Assembly (NCBI RefSeq): GCF_030697375.1
Contig: NZ_JAUYQD010000074.1
Location: 1-64,000, forward strand
Length of the DNA: 64,000 nucleotides
Direction: 5' to 3'
Origin: Rhodoferax sp.
Lineage (GTDB): Bacteria > Pseudomonadota > Gammaproteobacteria > Burkholderiales > Burkholderiaceae_C
This document shows, piece after piece, positions 50,609 to 60,179 of this stretch. The notes below the pieces were generated by a model. The model was not told where the DNA came from. It searched no databases and saw nothing but the letters and a program-made list of their open reading frames with translations. Each line of letters begins with the position of its first letter. Within the stretch, counting starts at the first letter, position 1. Position numbers and translations under genes: made by a program.

Positions 50609-50684
50609 GGAGATGAGAGTTCAAAAAGGGCTTGCCTTTGCCCGATACGCAAGTTCACCGCGAAAAAGCCGCGGGCCACGACAT

Positions 50685-51047
50685 TCACATCGTCTGGGTG
50701 GGACGGTCCGACGCCAAGTGGGCGCCCAAGATTTCTTCAATTTTCAGTTTGAGCGCACGCGATTTTTCGTCTTTGGGAAACAAAATTCCAACGCCCTGTG
50801 CCCGACCTCCGGCTGCCTTGCCCGGCGTAACCCAGGCAACTTTTCCTGCCACCGGGTAACGTTGCGTATCCTCCGGAAGCGACAGCAACACGTACACATC
50901 GTCACCCAAAGAATACTCCCTTGAGGTTGGAATGAATACGCCGCCTTCGGTAAAAAGCGGAATGTAGGCAGCATACAAAGCCGCCTTTTCTTTGATGGAC
51001 AGCTGGATGACACTGGGGCGCGGCGTGGATGTGGGAGGTGTACTCAT
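50685..51047 (-). CDS. pilZ: Type IV pilus assembly protein PilZ
   Basis: 120 aa PilZ-domain protein: LSIKEKAALYAAYIPLFTEGGVFIPTSREYSLGDDVYVLLSLPED and GRAQGVGILF. It lacks the RxxxR and D/NxSxxG motifs that bind c-di-GMP, like PilZ of Pseudomonas and Xanthomonas, which works with PilB and FimX in pilus formation. The holB-pilZ-tatD order is the classical one for this protein. Confidence 0.92.
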   Translation of the reverse strand: MSTPPTSTPRPSVIQLSIKEKAALYAAYIPLFTEGGVFIPTSREYSLGDDVYVLLSLPEDTQRYPVAGKVAWVTPGKAAGGRAQGVGILFPKDEKSRALKLKIEEILGAHLASDRPTQTM

Positions 51048-51056
51048 TGGAACTGC

Positions 51057-52070
51057 TCAATGGTGCGAGTTTAGGGCTGTTTTGGCTTGCCCTACAAGGG
51101 CCTCCTGCATCAATCCGTGATTGAACGGGTGATCCATGGTTCGCATGGCATCGGCCAAGGCTTTACTCCACCCGCTTAGGGCGTTAAAAGACACGGGCCC
51201 ACACAGGTCGGCTGCATTGAAAAACCGTGGCTTGGCCCCTGCTTGGTGGGCCATCAAATCATGGCAAAGTTTGTGCAATGCATCGATGATTTGTGGTGCA
51301 GTCCAATCCTTTACAAACGCCACATCTCCCCGTGCCATGGCCTTGGGTAGGGCGGACCAGGCAAGCGGGTCCCGTCCAGAACCCGCATACATGATCGCCT
51401 CTTCCGGTCGCCCTCCCGTGGCCTGAAGCAATAGCAACGCCTGTGTGGCAGCAATGCCATGGGACTGCATCCAGGTCTGACTCGTTTGCAGGTCGGGCCA
51501 GTGCATGCTATGGCCCAGGCAACGGCTGCGAATGGTGGGCAGCAGTTGGTGGGCAGACTCACTGGCAAGCACAAACTTCACATCTCCCGCAGGCTCTTCC
51601 AGCGTTTTGAGCAGGGCATTGGCGGAAATAGCGTTCATCTGTTCGGCCGGAAACACCAAAACCACCTTGCCCCGTCCACGGGCACTGGTTCGTTGCGAAA
51701 ATTCGACGGCGTCACGCATGGCCTCGACCCGAATCTCCTTGCTGGCCTTGCGCTTTTTGTCATCAATGTCGGACTGCGCCTTTTCGCTCAAGGGCCAAGC
51801 CAGTTCAAGCATCTGGATTTCCGGCATCAGTACACACAAGTCGGCATGGGTACGTACCTCTATGGCATGGCAACTTCCACACACTCCGCAGGCACCATCC
51901 GGGCCCGCCTGTTCGCAAAGCCATGCGCGCGCCAGCGCCAGCGCCAAGGCGTACTGCCCTAACCCCGATGGCCCGTGCAACAGCCAGGCATGCCCCCGTT
52001 GCGCCAGCAATTGACCCGTCTGTGCCACGATCCAGGGCGGAGGCGCTGGACTTAGGGAATCCGTCACCAT
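51057..52070 (-). CDS. holB: DNA polymerase III subunit delta'
   Basis: 337 aa from ATG 52070. Clamp-loader AAA+ fold: HAWLLHGPSGLGQYALALALA, where the Walker A Lys is Gln, as expected for the non-ATPase delta' subunit; zinc site in CGVCGSCHAIEVRTHADL; sensor region ANALLKTLEEP and LLPTIRSRC. Overlaps the tmk stop by seven bases. Confidence 0.95.
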   Translation of the reverse strand: MVTDSLSPAPPPWIVAQTGQLLAQRGHAWLLHGPSGLGQYALALALARAWLCEQAGPDGACGVCGSCHAIEVRTHADLCVLMPEIQMLELAWPLSEKAQSDIDDKKRKASKEIRVEAMRDAVEFSQRTSARGRGKVVLVFPAEQMNAISANALLKTLEEPAGDVKFVLASESAHQLLPTIRSRCLGHSMHWPDLQTSQTWMQSHGIAATQALLLLQATGGRPEEAIMYAGSGRDPLAWSALPKAMARGDVAFVKDWTAPQIIDALHKLCHDLMAHQAGAKPRFFNAADLCGPVSFNALSGWSKALADAMRTMDHPFNHGLMQEALVGQAKTALNSHH

Positions 52071-52726
52071 GGCAAAAGGCCCTTGTTTTGCATCGCATGC
52101 ACCACATCCCGCCAAACGACTTCGGGGGCTTGGTCCGAATCGATTCTCACGAAGCGCGAAGGATCGGCCTCCAGACGTTTGGCGTAGCCAGCGGCCACCT
52201 GTTCGAAAAAGGCAACGGGCTGTGACTCAAACTTGTCAGGAATACGCGCCCCGACGAGCCTGCCAGCTGCCACCGGTGCGGGCAGATCAAACCAGATCGT
52301 AAGTTCAGGTTGCAACACCTGGATGGCTTCGGACCCTTGTCTAACCACCGAAGTGCCCTGAACCCATTGCTCCAGCACCGACAGCACCTGCCAGTCAAAA
52401 CCCCGCCCGCCCCCTTGGTACGCAAAGGTGGAGTCCGTAAAACGATCACACAAAATCACCTCACCACGCCCGAGCGCAGGCCATATGACGTTTTGCACGT
52501 GGTCCCGCCGGGCTGCAAACACCAATAAGGCTTCGGTCATGGCGTCCATGGGCTCATTCAAAACCAGGGTTCGCAGCCGCTCTGCCAATGGAGTGCCACC
52601 GGGCTCCCGCGTGATCGAGACTACGCGTCCTTGCGCCCTGAATGCATGCGCCAAGCCTTCGATGTGTGTGGACTTCCCCGCGCCATCGATGCCTTCAAAA
52701 CTGATAAAAAGTCCGCTTGTCGTCAT
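52064..52726 (-). CDS. tmk: Thymidylate kinase
   Basis: 220 aa from ATG 52726. P-loop FEGIDGAGKSTHIEGLA, DR(Y/F) motif LCDRFTDSTFAYQGGGRG, and REPGGTPLAERLR. It phosphorylates dTMP to dTDP. Lies between mltG (10 bases) and holB (overlap). Confidence 0.97.
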   Translation of the reverse strand: MTTSGLFISFEGIDGAGKSTHIEGLAHAFRAQGRVVSITREPGGTPLAERLRTLVLNEPMDAMTEALLVFAARRDHVQNVIWPALGRGEVILCDRFTDSTFAYQGGGRGFDWQVLSVLEQWVQGTSVVRQGSEAIQVLQPELTIWFDLPAPVAAGRLVGARIPDKFESQPVAFFEQVAAGYAKRLEADPSRFVRIDSDQAPEVVWRDVVHAMQNKGLLPW

Positions 52727-52736
52727 TCTGGTTGGC

Positions 52737-53720
52737 TCATTGTCCGCGTTGGTATTTGTTAACCGCCCGATTGTGCTCGTCCAAGGTGGCGCTGAATTGG
52801 CTGCTGCCATCGCCCTTGGCCACAAAATACAAGGCATTGGAGTTTGCCGGTTGCACTGCGGCCAGCAACGAGGCTTTTCCCGGCATGGCAATGGGTGTGG
52901 GCGGCAACCCCACCCGCGTATAGGTGTTCCAAGGGGTGTCCGTTTGCAGATCTATTTTGCGCAGATTGCCGTCAAAAGATGGGCCCAGACCATAAATCAC
53001 CGAGGGGTCCGTCTGCAAACGCATACCGATACGCAACCGATTGGAAAATACGGCGGCAATCAGCGCCCTGTCATTCGTCCGCCCGGTTTCTTTTTCGACA
53101 ATACTCGCCAACGCCAATGCCTGCTCAGGGGACTTCAGGGGTGACTGTGGCGCACGTTGCGCCCACGCCGCAGCCAGCCTTTTGTCCATGGCCCGCATGG
53201 CGCGTCGCAGCACCGCCAAATCACTGGAGCCTTTGGAATAGGTGTAGGTATCCGGGAAAAACCGCCCTTCTGGATGCACACCAGTTTTGCCCAATTGCGC
53301 CATGATGGCCTCGGGCAATAGGTCTTGGGTTTGGGGCTTGAGTTGCTCTGCATTCTTCAGGGCCATGCGCACTTGTTGAAAGGTCCACCCCTCAACCAGT
53401 GTCACACTGCGCAATGCCTCCTCCCCTTGCACTAGTTTTCTGAGAAGACTGCGTGGTGTGGTGTCCCGGTCCAACTCATAACTTCCGGCTCTGATTTGCC
53501 GGGACTGACCGGACAGCCTGAACCACCAGTACAACAGCGCCGGGCTGATGGACACCCCCGCATCGGCCACGCCAATGGCCACTTCACGGGCACTGGCACC
53601 AGGCTCAATCGACAGGTCCACCGTGGGGGTGGGCAAGTCAAGGCGATGGTTCAGCCACCCCACCCCGAGGCCGATACCTCCCAAGAAACTGGCCAGCACG
53701 GCAACTAAAAATAAACGCAC
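52737..53720 (-). CDS. mltG: Endolytic murein transglycosylase MltG
   Basis: 327 aa. One N-terminal membrane anchor (LFLVAVLASFLGGIGLGVGWL), a LysM-like part, then YceG domain with EGRFFPDTYTY, ASIVEKETG holding the catalytic Glu, and LQTDPSVIYGLG...TPIAMPGKASLLAA. It cuts nascent glycan strands and so sets their length. First gene of the mltG-tmk-holB-pilZ-tatD series; divergent from ygfZ. Confidence 0.97.
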   Translation of the reverse strand: MRLFLVAVLASFLGGIGLGVGWLNHRLDLPTPTVDLSIEPGASAREVAIGVADAGVSISPALLYWWFRLSGQSRQIRAGSYELDRDTTPRSLLRKLVQGEEALRSVTLVEGWTFQQVRMALKNAEQLKPQTQDLLPEAIMAQLGKTGVHPEGRFFPDTYTYSKGSSDLAVLRRAMRAMDKRLAAAWAQRAPQSPLKSPEQALALASIVEKETGRTNDRALIAAVFSNRLRIGMRLQTDPSVIYGLGPSFDGNLRKIDLQTDTPWNTYTRVGLPPTPIAMPGKASLLAAVQPANSNALYFVAKGDGSSQFSATLDEHNRAVNKYQRGQ

Positions 53721-53767
53721 AACCCTACTTCCCTTGAGAAACGACAGAAGGAATCATAATTCAGGCC

Positions 53768-54718
53768 ATGAACACAGTGATTAGCAATACAGTGGCAGGC
53801 GATGGGGCCGTGTCACCTTTGAATGGCGTAGCCGCCCTCACCCACCTGGGCGTCATCCGGATTGTTGGAGAAGATGCGGCCAAGTTCATCCACGGGCAAC
53901 TGACGCAAGATTTCTCTCTGCTTGGGCTGAATGAAGCACGTTTGGCGGCCTTTTGTTCGGCGAAAGGCCGCATGCAGGCGAGTTTTATCGGATTCAAGCG
54001 CAGCGCCGATGAAATTTTGTTGGTGTGCAGCCGCGATATTCTTGCCCCCACCCTTAAACGCCTGTCCATGTTTGTGATGCGCGCAAAGGCCAAACTGAGC
54101 GATGCATCTAACGAGTACCTGGTGTACGGTTTGGCTGGAAATGCTATACAAACCATAGCTACTCACGCACGATCTACATGGGCTAAAGCCGATTTAGACA
54201 CTATAAGCGTGGTCAATCTCTACCCTGCCGATGGCACTCCACGTCAACTCTGGGTCGCCCCCAAAGAGTCAGCACCTCCTGCAGGACCATCCCTTGCGCT
54301 GGATACCTGGCTTTGGGGCGAGGTGCGCAGTGCGGTGGCAACCATTACGGCACCGGTGGTCGAAGCCTTTGTGCCGCAGATGGTCAACTATGAATCCGTT
54401 GGTGGCGTCAACTTCAAAAAAGGGTGTTATCCCGGCCAGGAAGTGGTAGCGCGCAGCCAGTTTCGTGGAACGCTCAAACGCCGGGCATTTGTTGTGCACG
54501 CGGACGCCCCCATGGCGGCGGGTGACGAAGTATTTGCAAGCGGTGAGCAACCAGTTGCCACGGTGGTACAGGCCGCAGCGGCGCCCTGGGGTGGGTTTGA
54601 CGCGATTGTTAGCGTACAGCTCTCTGCCATAAGTGCAGAGCCCATGCACCTTTTACACACCGCTGGCCCTGCACTCACCCTGCTCCCCCTACCCTATGCC
54701 TTGCTTGAGGATGTTTGA
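53768..54718 (+). CDS. ygfZ: YgfZ/GcvT-like folate-binding protein
   Basis: 316 aa. N-terminal VIRIVGEDAAKFIHGQLTQDFSLL and the diagnostic FKKGCYPGQEVVARSQFRG with its Cys. YgfZ helps repair or build certain iron-sulfur enzymes with tetrahydrofolate. Residues 126-141 (AIQTIATH-ARSTWAKA) are encoded by a 48-nt element copy (54143-54190), in the region before the second GcvT-like subdomain. Confidence 0.94.
   Translation: MNTVISNTVAGDGAVSPLNGVAALTHLGVIRIVGEDAAKFIHGQLTQDFSLLGLNEARLAAFCSAKGRMQASFIGFKRSADEILLVCSRDILAPTLKRLSMFVMRAKAKLSDASNEYLVYGLAGNAIQTIATHARSTWAKADLDTISVVNLYPADGTPRQLWVAPKESAPPAGPSLALDTWLWGEVRSAVATITAPVVEAFVPQMVNYESVGGVNFKKGCYPGQEVVARSQFRGTLKRRAFVVHADAPMAAGDEVFASGEQPVATVVQAAAAPWGGFDAIVSVQLSAISAEPMHLLHTAGPALTLLPLPYALLEDV
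54143..54190 (+). repeat. 48-nt dispersed element inside ygfZ
   Basis: Plus strand: gctatacaaaccatagc, then tactcacgcacgatctacat, then gggctaaagcc. Codons 126-141 of ygfZ. Confidence 0.9.
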
Positions 54719-54831
54719 AGATGGATCGTGTTGAAATGGGCCAACAGCCTGTAAACTAATCCCTAATACAGTGAAACGATGGGCTAGGATGCTCTGCGTT
54801 GCCCACAGAAAATCGCGTAAAAGGTTATTAG

Positions 54832-55461
54832 ATGTCTACACCCCTATCCAAAGAAGAAGCATTTGCCCGTCTGGGTGCGATCACCCGCGAGATGCATGAG
54901 GCTTTAACGGTATTGGGTGGCAATCAGTTACAGACCATCATGGGTGAAATTCCCGATGCGCGGGACCGTTTGGCCTATGTCGGGAAGATGACTGAAGATG
55001 CCGCCAACAAGGTGCTCACCTTGGTGGAAACAGCAAAACCCGACTGCGATGACCTTGCCACCCGCGGTGTGGAGTTGGGACAATCATTGACACGCATGGC
55101 ATCCGCCAATGATTTAAGTGTGGAGCGGGCCAAAGGACTGTTGGTGGTATGCGGAAAATTTGCCGAACGCTCTGCGAAATTTGCGGAAACCCAGGCATCT
55201 GTCCTGAGCGACATCATGATGGCGCAGGATTTTCAGGACTTGTCTGGCCAAGTGATCAAAAAAGTCATCGACATCATCACCCGCACCGAAATGCAGTTGG
55301 TGCATCTTTTGATGGAAAGCGCGCCCGAGACGGTAGCTGCGGCCGCCGCTGCGAGCCAGCCGGCAACGGTGGATACACACAAGTTGGAAGGCCCCCAAAC
55401 GGCCGACAATGCACTCCAGCAAGACGACGTGGACGACTTGCTGGCTTCTCTGGGTTTCTAA
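54832..55461 (+). CDS. cheZ: Chemotaxis phosphatase CheZ
   Basis: 209 aa. Long helical hairpin with the catalytic region MMAQDFQDLSGQVIKKVI (Asp and Gln that dephosphorylate CheY-P) and the C-terminal CheY-binding tail DDVDDLLASLGF after a flexible linker. It lies apart from a che cluster; the chemoreceptor at 58546 is the only other chemotaxis gene seen. The 113-base upstream gap has no clear sigma-28 promoter. Confidence 0.96.
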   Translation: MSTPLSKEEAFARLGAITREMHEALTVLGGNQLQTIMGEIPDARDRLAYVGKMTEDAANKVLTLVETAKPDCDDLATRGVELGQSLTRMASANDLSVERAKGLLVVCGKFAERSAKFAETQASVLSDIMMAQDFQDLSGQVIKKVIDIITRTEMQLVHLLMESAPETVAAAAAASQPATVDTHKLEGPQTADNALQQDDVDDLLASLGF

Positions 55462-56351
55462 CGCGACGCCCCCACCTTGGGGCCAACGCGCAAGGGCAGC
55501 GCCATCTCAATGTGCTTTGTGCCGGCCTCTTCAAACGCCACACCGCGGGCCGCAAAACCCATACGGGTATAAAAACCCTCGGCACTGCACTGGGCGTGCA
55601 CCAGCACCTCCCGGTCTCCACGCTCTTGGGCTGCCCGAACCAGGGTGGTTAAAATCTCCCGCCCCAGTCGGGAGCCACGCAGCACCCGGTTAACGGCCAT
55701 CCGGCCAATGCGCCCGACTGCAGTGGAATGCTGCACCAAACGACCGCTGGCAACGGTCTGGCCCAAGCGGTTCAGCGCCACGGCATGCAAGGCCACAGCG
55801 TCGGATTCATCCCATACCCCATCTGGGGCAATGCCCTGCTCGTCCACAAAAACCTCGGAACGCAGAGCAGACACCTTGGCGCCTAACTCCGCCCAAGACC
55901 CCAAATCCATGCCAACCATCGGTTTCGCCGCTTCATAGCTTTCAAACACCTCTCGCAATGCTGCGGGTACAGGCCGTGAAGACTGGCTGGCGGGGTCGGC
56001 AAACACGTAAACGAGTTCCCCGCTGACCAGCAGCGTATCGCCCCGGTAGATGGACCCTTGAAACACAATGGATGAGGTGCCTATGCGCACACACTTGAGC
56101 CCTATGTCCATCATGTCGTCGAACTGGGCAGACGCGTGGTATTCCAAGGTGGATTTCTTGACATACAAATCACCGCCCAATTGCCGCAAAGCCGCTTCGT
56201 AAGGGAGCACCAAAGCCCGCCAGTACTCCCCCATGGCAGTGTCGAAAAATGTCAGGTAGTGGGCGTTGAAGACGATTTTTTGCATGTCCACTTCCGACCA
56301 ACGCACCCGCATGCGGTGAATGAAACGGAAGTCCGATCGCTGAATACTCAT
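55458..56351 (-). CDS. Fusion: YbgC-type acyl-CoA thioesterase + GNAT acetyltransferase
   Basis: 297 aa. Residues 1-135 are a hot-dog thioesterase: RMRVRWSEVDMQKIVFNAHYLTFFDTAMGEYW keeps the catalytic Asp. Residues about 150-297 are an ElaA-like N-acetyltransferase: ALRSEVFVDEQGI, GRIGRMAVNRVLRGSRLGREILTTLVRAA (acetyl-CoA site) and AEGFYTRMGFAARG. One chain therefore has two CoA-ester domains. It overlaps the following lipase-like gene's end by four bases (56348-56351), and cheZ's end convergently. Confidence 0.93.
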   Translation of the reverse strand: MSIQRSDFRFIHRMRVRWSEVDMQKIVFNAHYLTFFDTAMGEYWRALVLPYEAALRQLGGDLYVKKSTLEYHASAQFDDMMDIGLKCVRIGTSSIVFQGSIYRGDTLLVSGELVYVFADPASQSSRPVPAALREVFESYEAAKPMVGMDLGSWAELGAKVSALRSEVFVDEQGIAPDGVWDESDAVALHAVALNRLGQTVASGRLVQHSTAVGRIGRMAVNRVLRGSRLGREILTTLVRAAQERGDREVLVHAQCSAEGFYTRMGFAARGVAFEEAGTKHIEMALPLRVGPKVGASR

Positions 56352-57337
56352 GCTGAAAATGCCTCTCGCAATGCCCGGGCGGCGTCCGCATGGGCCTTGG
56401 CGGCCTCAGGGATGGCGCGCCCCATTTTGATGAATTCGTGCACCACACCCCGGTAAATTTCCAGATCCACGGCGCACCCCGCCATGCGCAGCCGGTCGGC
56501 ATACTGCACACCCTCGTCCACCAACGGGTCGCATTCCGCCAGACCCAACCAGGCTGCAGCGACACCGGTCAAATCCACCTCCGCCCCGTCTGCCGTCTTG
56601 CCATCCAGCGGTGCAAACCGCCAGTCGTCGCGGTCCTGCACCGTGCGGATGTAATGGTTGAAAAAATAGGTGATGTGCGGTTCCTCCAGCACAAAACCTT
56701 GGGCGAATTTTCGGTGCGATTCTGTATTTTGGTGCCCGGCACAGCCGGGATAAAACAGCAGTTGCAATGCCAACGCTATACCAGCGTCGCGTGCCTCAAT
56801 GGCACACGCCGCAGCCAGAGTGCCGCCCGCGCTGTCGCCGCCCACCGCGATACGCCCGATGTCCAGGCCCCGTGTGCCGCCCTGGCGCGCCACCCATTGC
56901 ACGGCATCCCAGGCGTCGTTGTGTGCCGTGGGGAACTTATGCGTAGGCGCCAACCTGTAGTCCACCGACAAAACGGCACATTGGGCCAGATGGCTCAAAC
57001 GGCGGCACAGTCCGTCGTGCGTCGCCACGCTGCCAATCGTGAAGCCACCCCCATGAAAATAGACCAGCACCGGCAGCACCGCCATGGACGGTGCATACAG
57101 GCGCACGGGTACGGCGAACTGGTCTCTGGCGAGAATACTGAAATCCTCTACCCGTGCCAGGGCCTGTACCGGCAACTCCAACACCCCCGCCCCCGCCGTG
57201 TAAGCGGCCCGCGCCTGCTCCGGTTGCAATGCGTGCATGGGAAGATGCCCCAGACGAGCCATGCGGTCCAACACGCCGTGCATTGCCGGGGTTAACAGCG
57301 CGCGTGGATTGCGGTGATGGTAATGGTGGGGACTCAT
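56348..57337 (-). CDS. HSL-family alpha/beta hydrolase (lipase/esterase)
   Basis: 329 aa from ATG 57337. Hormone-sensitive-lipase family: LVYFHGGGFTIGSVATHDGLCRRL, VDYRLAPTHKFP, nucleophile VGGDSAGGTLAAA, acid in LAECDPLVDEG and His in VVHEFIKMG. Substrates are likely short or medium acyl esters. The open frame runs 215 codons further upstream, antisense to the alcohol dehydrogenase gene, and is not coding. Stop overlaps the thioesterase-GNAT start. Confidence 0.92.
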   Translation of the reverse strand: MSPHHYHHRNPRALLTPAMHGVLDRMARLGHLPMHALQPEQARAAYTAGAGVLELPVQALARVEDFSILARDQFAVPVRLYAPSMAVLPVLVYFHGGGFTIGSVATHDGLCRRLSHLAQCAVLSVDYRLAPTHKFPTAHNDAWDAVQWVARQGGTRGLDIGRIAVGGDSAGGTLAAACAIEARDAGIALALQLLFYPGCAGHQNTESHRKFAQGFVLEEPHITYFFNHYIRTVQDRDDWRFAPLDGKTADGAEVDLTGVAAAWLGLAECDPLVDEGVQYADRLRMAGCAVDLEIYRGVVHEFIKMGRAIPEAAKAHADAARALREAFSA

Positions 57338-57391
57338 GGAACAGGAACTTCTTGGTACAGTGCAATTTTCCAATCCTACACGGCATTCACC

Positions 57392-58528
57392 ATGGCTCTC
57401 ATCTACTACGTGACGCAGGTACAGTTCGAATTTGGCGCCATCAAGCTCCTGAAACAAGAGTGTGAGCGCGTGGGCATTACCCGGCCTTTGATCGTGACGG
57501 ACCAAGGTGTGAAGGCCGCTGGCATATTGCAAAAGGCGCTGGATGCCTTGCCCGGCCTGCCGGTAGCGGTGTTTGACCAGACGCCGTCCAACCCCACCGA
57601 AGCCGCCGTGCGCGGCGCAGTGGAGGTGTTCAAGGCGAATCGGTGCGACGGCCTGATTGCCGTGGGCGGTGGATCGGCGATCGACTGCGCCAAGGGGGTG
57701 GCGATCGCCGCCACGCACGAAGGGCCGCTGACGCACTACGCCACCATCGAAGGCGGCTCCCCCAGAATCACCGACAAGACAGCGCCCTTGATTGCCGTCC
57801 CCACCACCAGCGGCACCGGCAGCGAGGTGGCGCGCGGTGCTATTTTGATCGTGGATGACCATCGGAAACTGGGTTTTCACTCCTGGAATTTGGTGCCAAA
57901 AACCGCCATTTGCGACCCCGAACTCACCTTGGGGCTGCCTCCCAAACTCACTGCGGCCACCGGCATGGACGCCATCGCCCACTGCATGGAAACCTTCATG
58001 GCACCGGCCTTTAACCCACCGGCCGATGGCATTGCGTTGGATGGTTTAGCGCGCGCCTGGGCGCATATTGCCCGTGCCACCCAAGACGGGAATGACCGAG
58101 AGGCCCGTATGAACCTGATGAGTGCATCCATGCAAGGCGCCATGGCATTTCAAAAGGGATTGGGTTGTGTGCACTCACTGAGCCACAGCCTGGGTGGTGT
58201 GGACCCCAGGCTGCACCACGGCACCCTCAACGCCATGTTTTTACCAGCGGTGATCCAGTTCAATGCCCAAGCCGACTCCATTCAAAAGGAACGCCGCTTG
58301 CAACGTATGGCGCACGCCATGGGCCTGGGCTCGGCCAGTGACATCGGTGAAGCCATCCAGGACATGAACGCCCGGCTGGACTTGCCCACCGGCCTCGGGG
58401 CCATGGGGGTTACAGCATCGCAGTTTGACCAGATCATCGCGGGCGCCATGGTCGATCACTGCCACAAAACGAACCCTCGTATTGCTACAGCAGAAGACTA
58501 CCGCAGCATGCTGATGCAAGCCCTGTAG
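57392..58528 (+). CDS. Iron-containing alcohol dehydrogenase, second copy
   Basis: 378 aa from ATG 57392. AVGGGSAIDCAKGVAIAAT and TTSGTGSEVARGAI bind NAD(P); iron ligands in GMDAIAHCMETF and GCVHSLSHSLGGVDPRLHHG. It differs clearly from the dehydrogenase at 14294, so it is no recent duplicate. Divergent from the lipase-like gene across 54 bases; the two may share control. Substrate unknown. Confidence 0.92.
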   Translation: MALIYYVTQVQFEFGAIKLLKQECERVGITRPLIVTDQGVKAAGILQKALDALPGLPVAVFDQTPSNPTEAAVRGAVEVFKANRCDGLIAVGGGSAIDCAKGVAIAATHEGPLTHYATIEGGSPRITDKTAPLIAVPTTSGTGSEVARGAILIVDDHRKLGFHSWNLVPKTAICDPELTLGLPPKLTAATGMDAIAHCMETFMAPAFNPPADGIALDGLARAWAHIARATQDGNDREARMNLMSASMQGAMAFQKGLGCVHSLSHSLGGVDPRLHHGTLNAMFLPAVIQFNAQADSIQKERRLQRMAHAMGLGSASDIGEAIQDMNARLDLPTGLGAMGVTASQFDQIIAGAMVDHCHKTNPRIATAEDYRSMLMQAL

Positions 58529-58545
58529 CCGAGGGCGCCCAAGGC

Positions 58546-59997
58546 CTAATCCACCTTAAAAACGCTGACCACATGGGCGAGGTTGGCAGACTGCTCTTGC
58601 ATGGAACCTGCGGCGGCGGCGGCCTGCTCAACCAAGGCGGCATTTTGCTGGGTCACCGTATCCATTTCCCGGACCGCGTCGTTGATTTGTTCAATGCCGG
58701 CCATCTGCTCCTGGCTGGCGGCCATGATCTCACCCATGATGTCCGTCACACGTTTGACGCTGCTCACGATGTCCGTCATGGTCGATCCGGCTTGGTTGAC
58801 CAGTGAACTACCGGTTTCAATCTTTTCGACGGAGTCGCCAATCAGTGTCTTGATTTCTTTCGCGGCAGCGGCCGAGCGGCCCGCCAAGGCCCGCACCTCG
58901 GACGCCACCACGGCAAAGCCACGGCCCTGCTCGCCCGCGCGTGCCGCTTCCACGGCCGCATTGAGCGCCAGAATATTGGTTTGAAACGCAATGCCATCAA
59001 TCACCGCGATGATGTCGACGATCTTTTTGGATGACTCATTGATGGAACCCATGGTGCTAATCACCTGGGATACCACCGCACCACCTTTGGCCGCCACATC
59101 GGACGCAGCCACGGCCATCTGGTTGGCCTGGCGGGCGTTGTCGGTATTTCTTTTGACGGTGCTGGTCAACTCCTCCATGGAAGCCGCCGTTTCTTCCAGC
59201 GAGCTGGCTTGGCGCTCGGTGCGAGAAGACAAGTCCATATTGCCACTGGCGATCTCGCTGGTCGCATGGCCCAGAGACTCGGTACTTTGGCCCACTTGCC
59301 GAATGATTTTCTGCAAGCGCTCGACGAACACATTGAACAGCCGCGCCACCTCGCCGATTTCATCTTCCCGATGCACCGTGAGGCGACGGGTAAGGTCTGC
59401 ATCCCCACTCGAAATGGTTTCCAAGGCTGAGCGGATACGGTTCAAGGAACGCATCAGCACCGTGTTCAGGCCAATTACCAAGGCGGCCACCAGCGCAACG
59501 TTGAGCACCAGCACCTGGGCAATAACCTGGACAACTTCAGCCCGCAACGCGCGCTCGATTTGATCGCGCGACATATAGACTTCCACGGTGCCCACCGTCT
59601 TCAACTGGCCGGAATCGTCAAACTTAAACTCTTCGGCAACTTTGTCGCCTTTCAGTACGCTGTCTGCCTTGGCAGTCACCATTTTTCCGTTTTCATCACG
59701 GACACGGCCAGCAGCAAAAGCCTTCTTGGCATTTTGAACAATGATGGCGGCAATGGAAGGATCCCCCATTTCCGCCTCCAACAGGGTGTCCAGTTGCTTG
59801 GCATCGAAATTCCAGATGGGTGCCGGCAGACCAATTTGCAAGCGGCTGACCGCCCGTCGGACCTGATCATCCAGCTGCTGCTCCATGGCGCGCTTGCTGC
59901 TCACATAACTGAAAACTCCGAACAGGGAAACCAGCAGTGTGGTGATGGAGACAAAAATGACGATCAACCTGACACTGATTCGATCAGAGACTTTCAT
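58546..59997 (-). CDS. Methyl-accepting chemotaxis protein
   Basis: 483 aa behind AAGGAG. Two membrane segments (about 10-30 and 165-190) enclose a periplasmic sensor of roughly 130 residues; then HAMP (LNRIRSALETISSGDADLTRRL) and the signalling tip DIIAVIDGIAFQTNILALNAAVEAARAGEQGRGFAVVA. Methylation-helix Glu/Gln pairs are visible. The C-terminus ends VVSVFKVD with no receptor-tether pentapeptide. The sensor (PAPIWNFDAKQLDTLLEAEM) suggests a single-helix-bundle or Cache-like ligand domain; ligand unknown. Confidence 0.95.
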   Translation of the reverse strand: MKVSDRISVRLIVIFVSITTLLVSLFGVFSYVSSKRAMEQQLDDQVRRAVSRLQIGLPAPIWNFDAKQLDTLLEAEMGDPSIAAIIVQNAKKAFAAGRVRDENGKMVTAKADSVLKGDKVAEEFKFDDSGQLKTVGTVEVYMSRDQIERALRAEVVQVIAQVLVLNVALVAALVIGLNTVLMRSLNRIRSALETISSGDADLTRRLTVHREDEIGEVARLFNVFVERLQKIIRQVGQSTESLGHATSEIASGNMDLSSRTERQASSLEETAASMEELTSTVKRNTDNARQANQMAVAASDVAAKGGAVVSQVISTMGSINESSKKIVDIIAVIDGIAFQTNILALNAAVEAARAGEQGRGFAVVASEVRALAGRSAAAAKEIKTLIGDSVEKIETGSSLVNQAGSTMTDIVSSVKRVTDIMGEIMAASQEQMAGIEQINDAVREMDTVTQQNAALVEQAAAAAGSMQEQSANLAHVVSVFKVD

Positions 59998-60179
59998 TTT
60001 GAACTCCTTATTCGCATTGATATTAAGTTGAAATCAACGACAGGGATGCGATATCTCATGTTCTATAGCCTTGATAGAGCGTTAACACCAACGAATACCC
60101 ACGACGTCAATGTACAGCAATCCAATGCAAAAAAGTGAGCAAATCGTTGCGGGTATTTACCAATTTGAAGCCCTGGTGT

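Noticed and set aside
51923..52040. Broken Walker A in holB (Gln for Lys) as a damage sign
   Set aside because: The delta' subunit does not bind ATP productively and often lacks this Lys, so it is normal for the family.
55145..55300. Possible fusion or frameshift in cheZ from an overlapping plus-strand ORF (55149-55652)
   Set aside because: The cheZ frame is intact to its CheY-binding tail; the other frame is a shadow.
57338..57982. 215-codon extension of the HSL-family hydrolase
   Set aside because: Lies antisense to the alcohol dehydrogenase gene and has no domain; hydrolase similarity begins near 57337.
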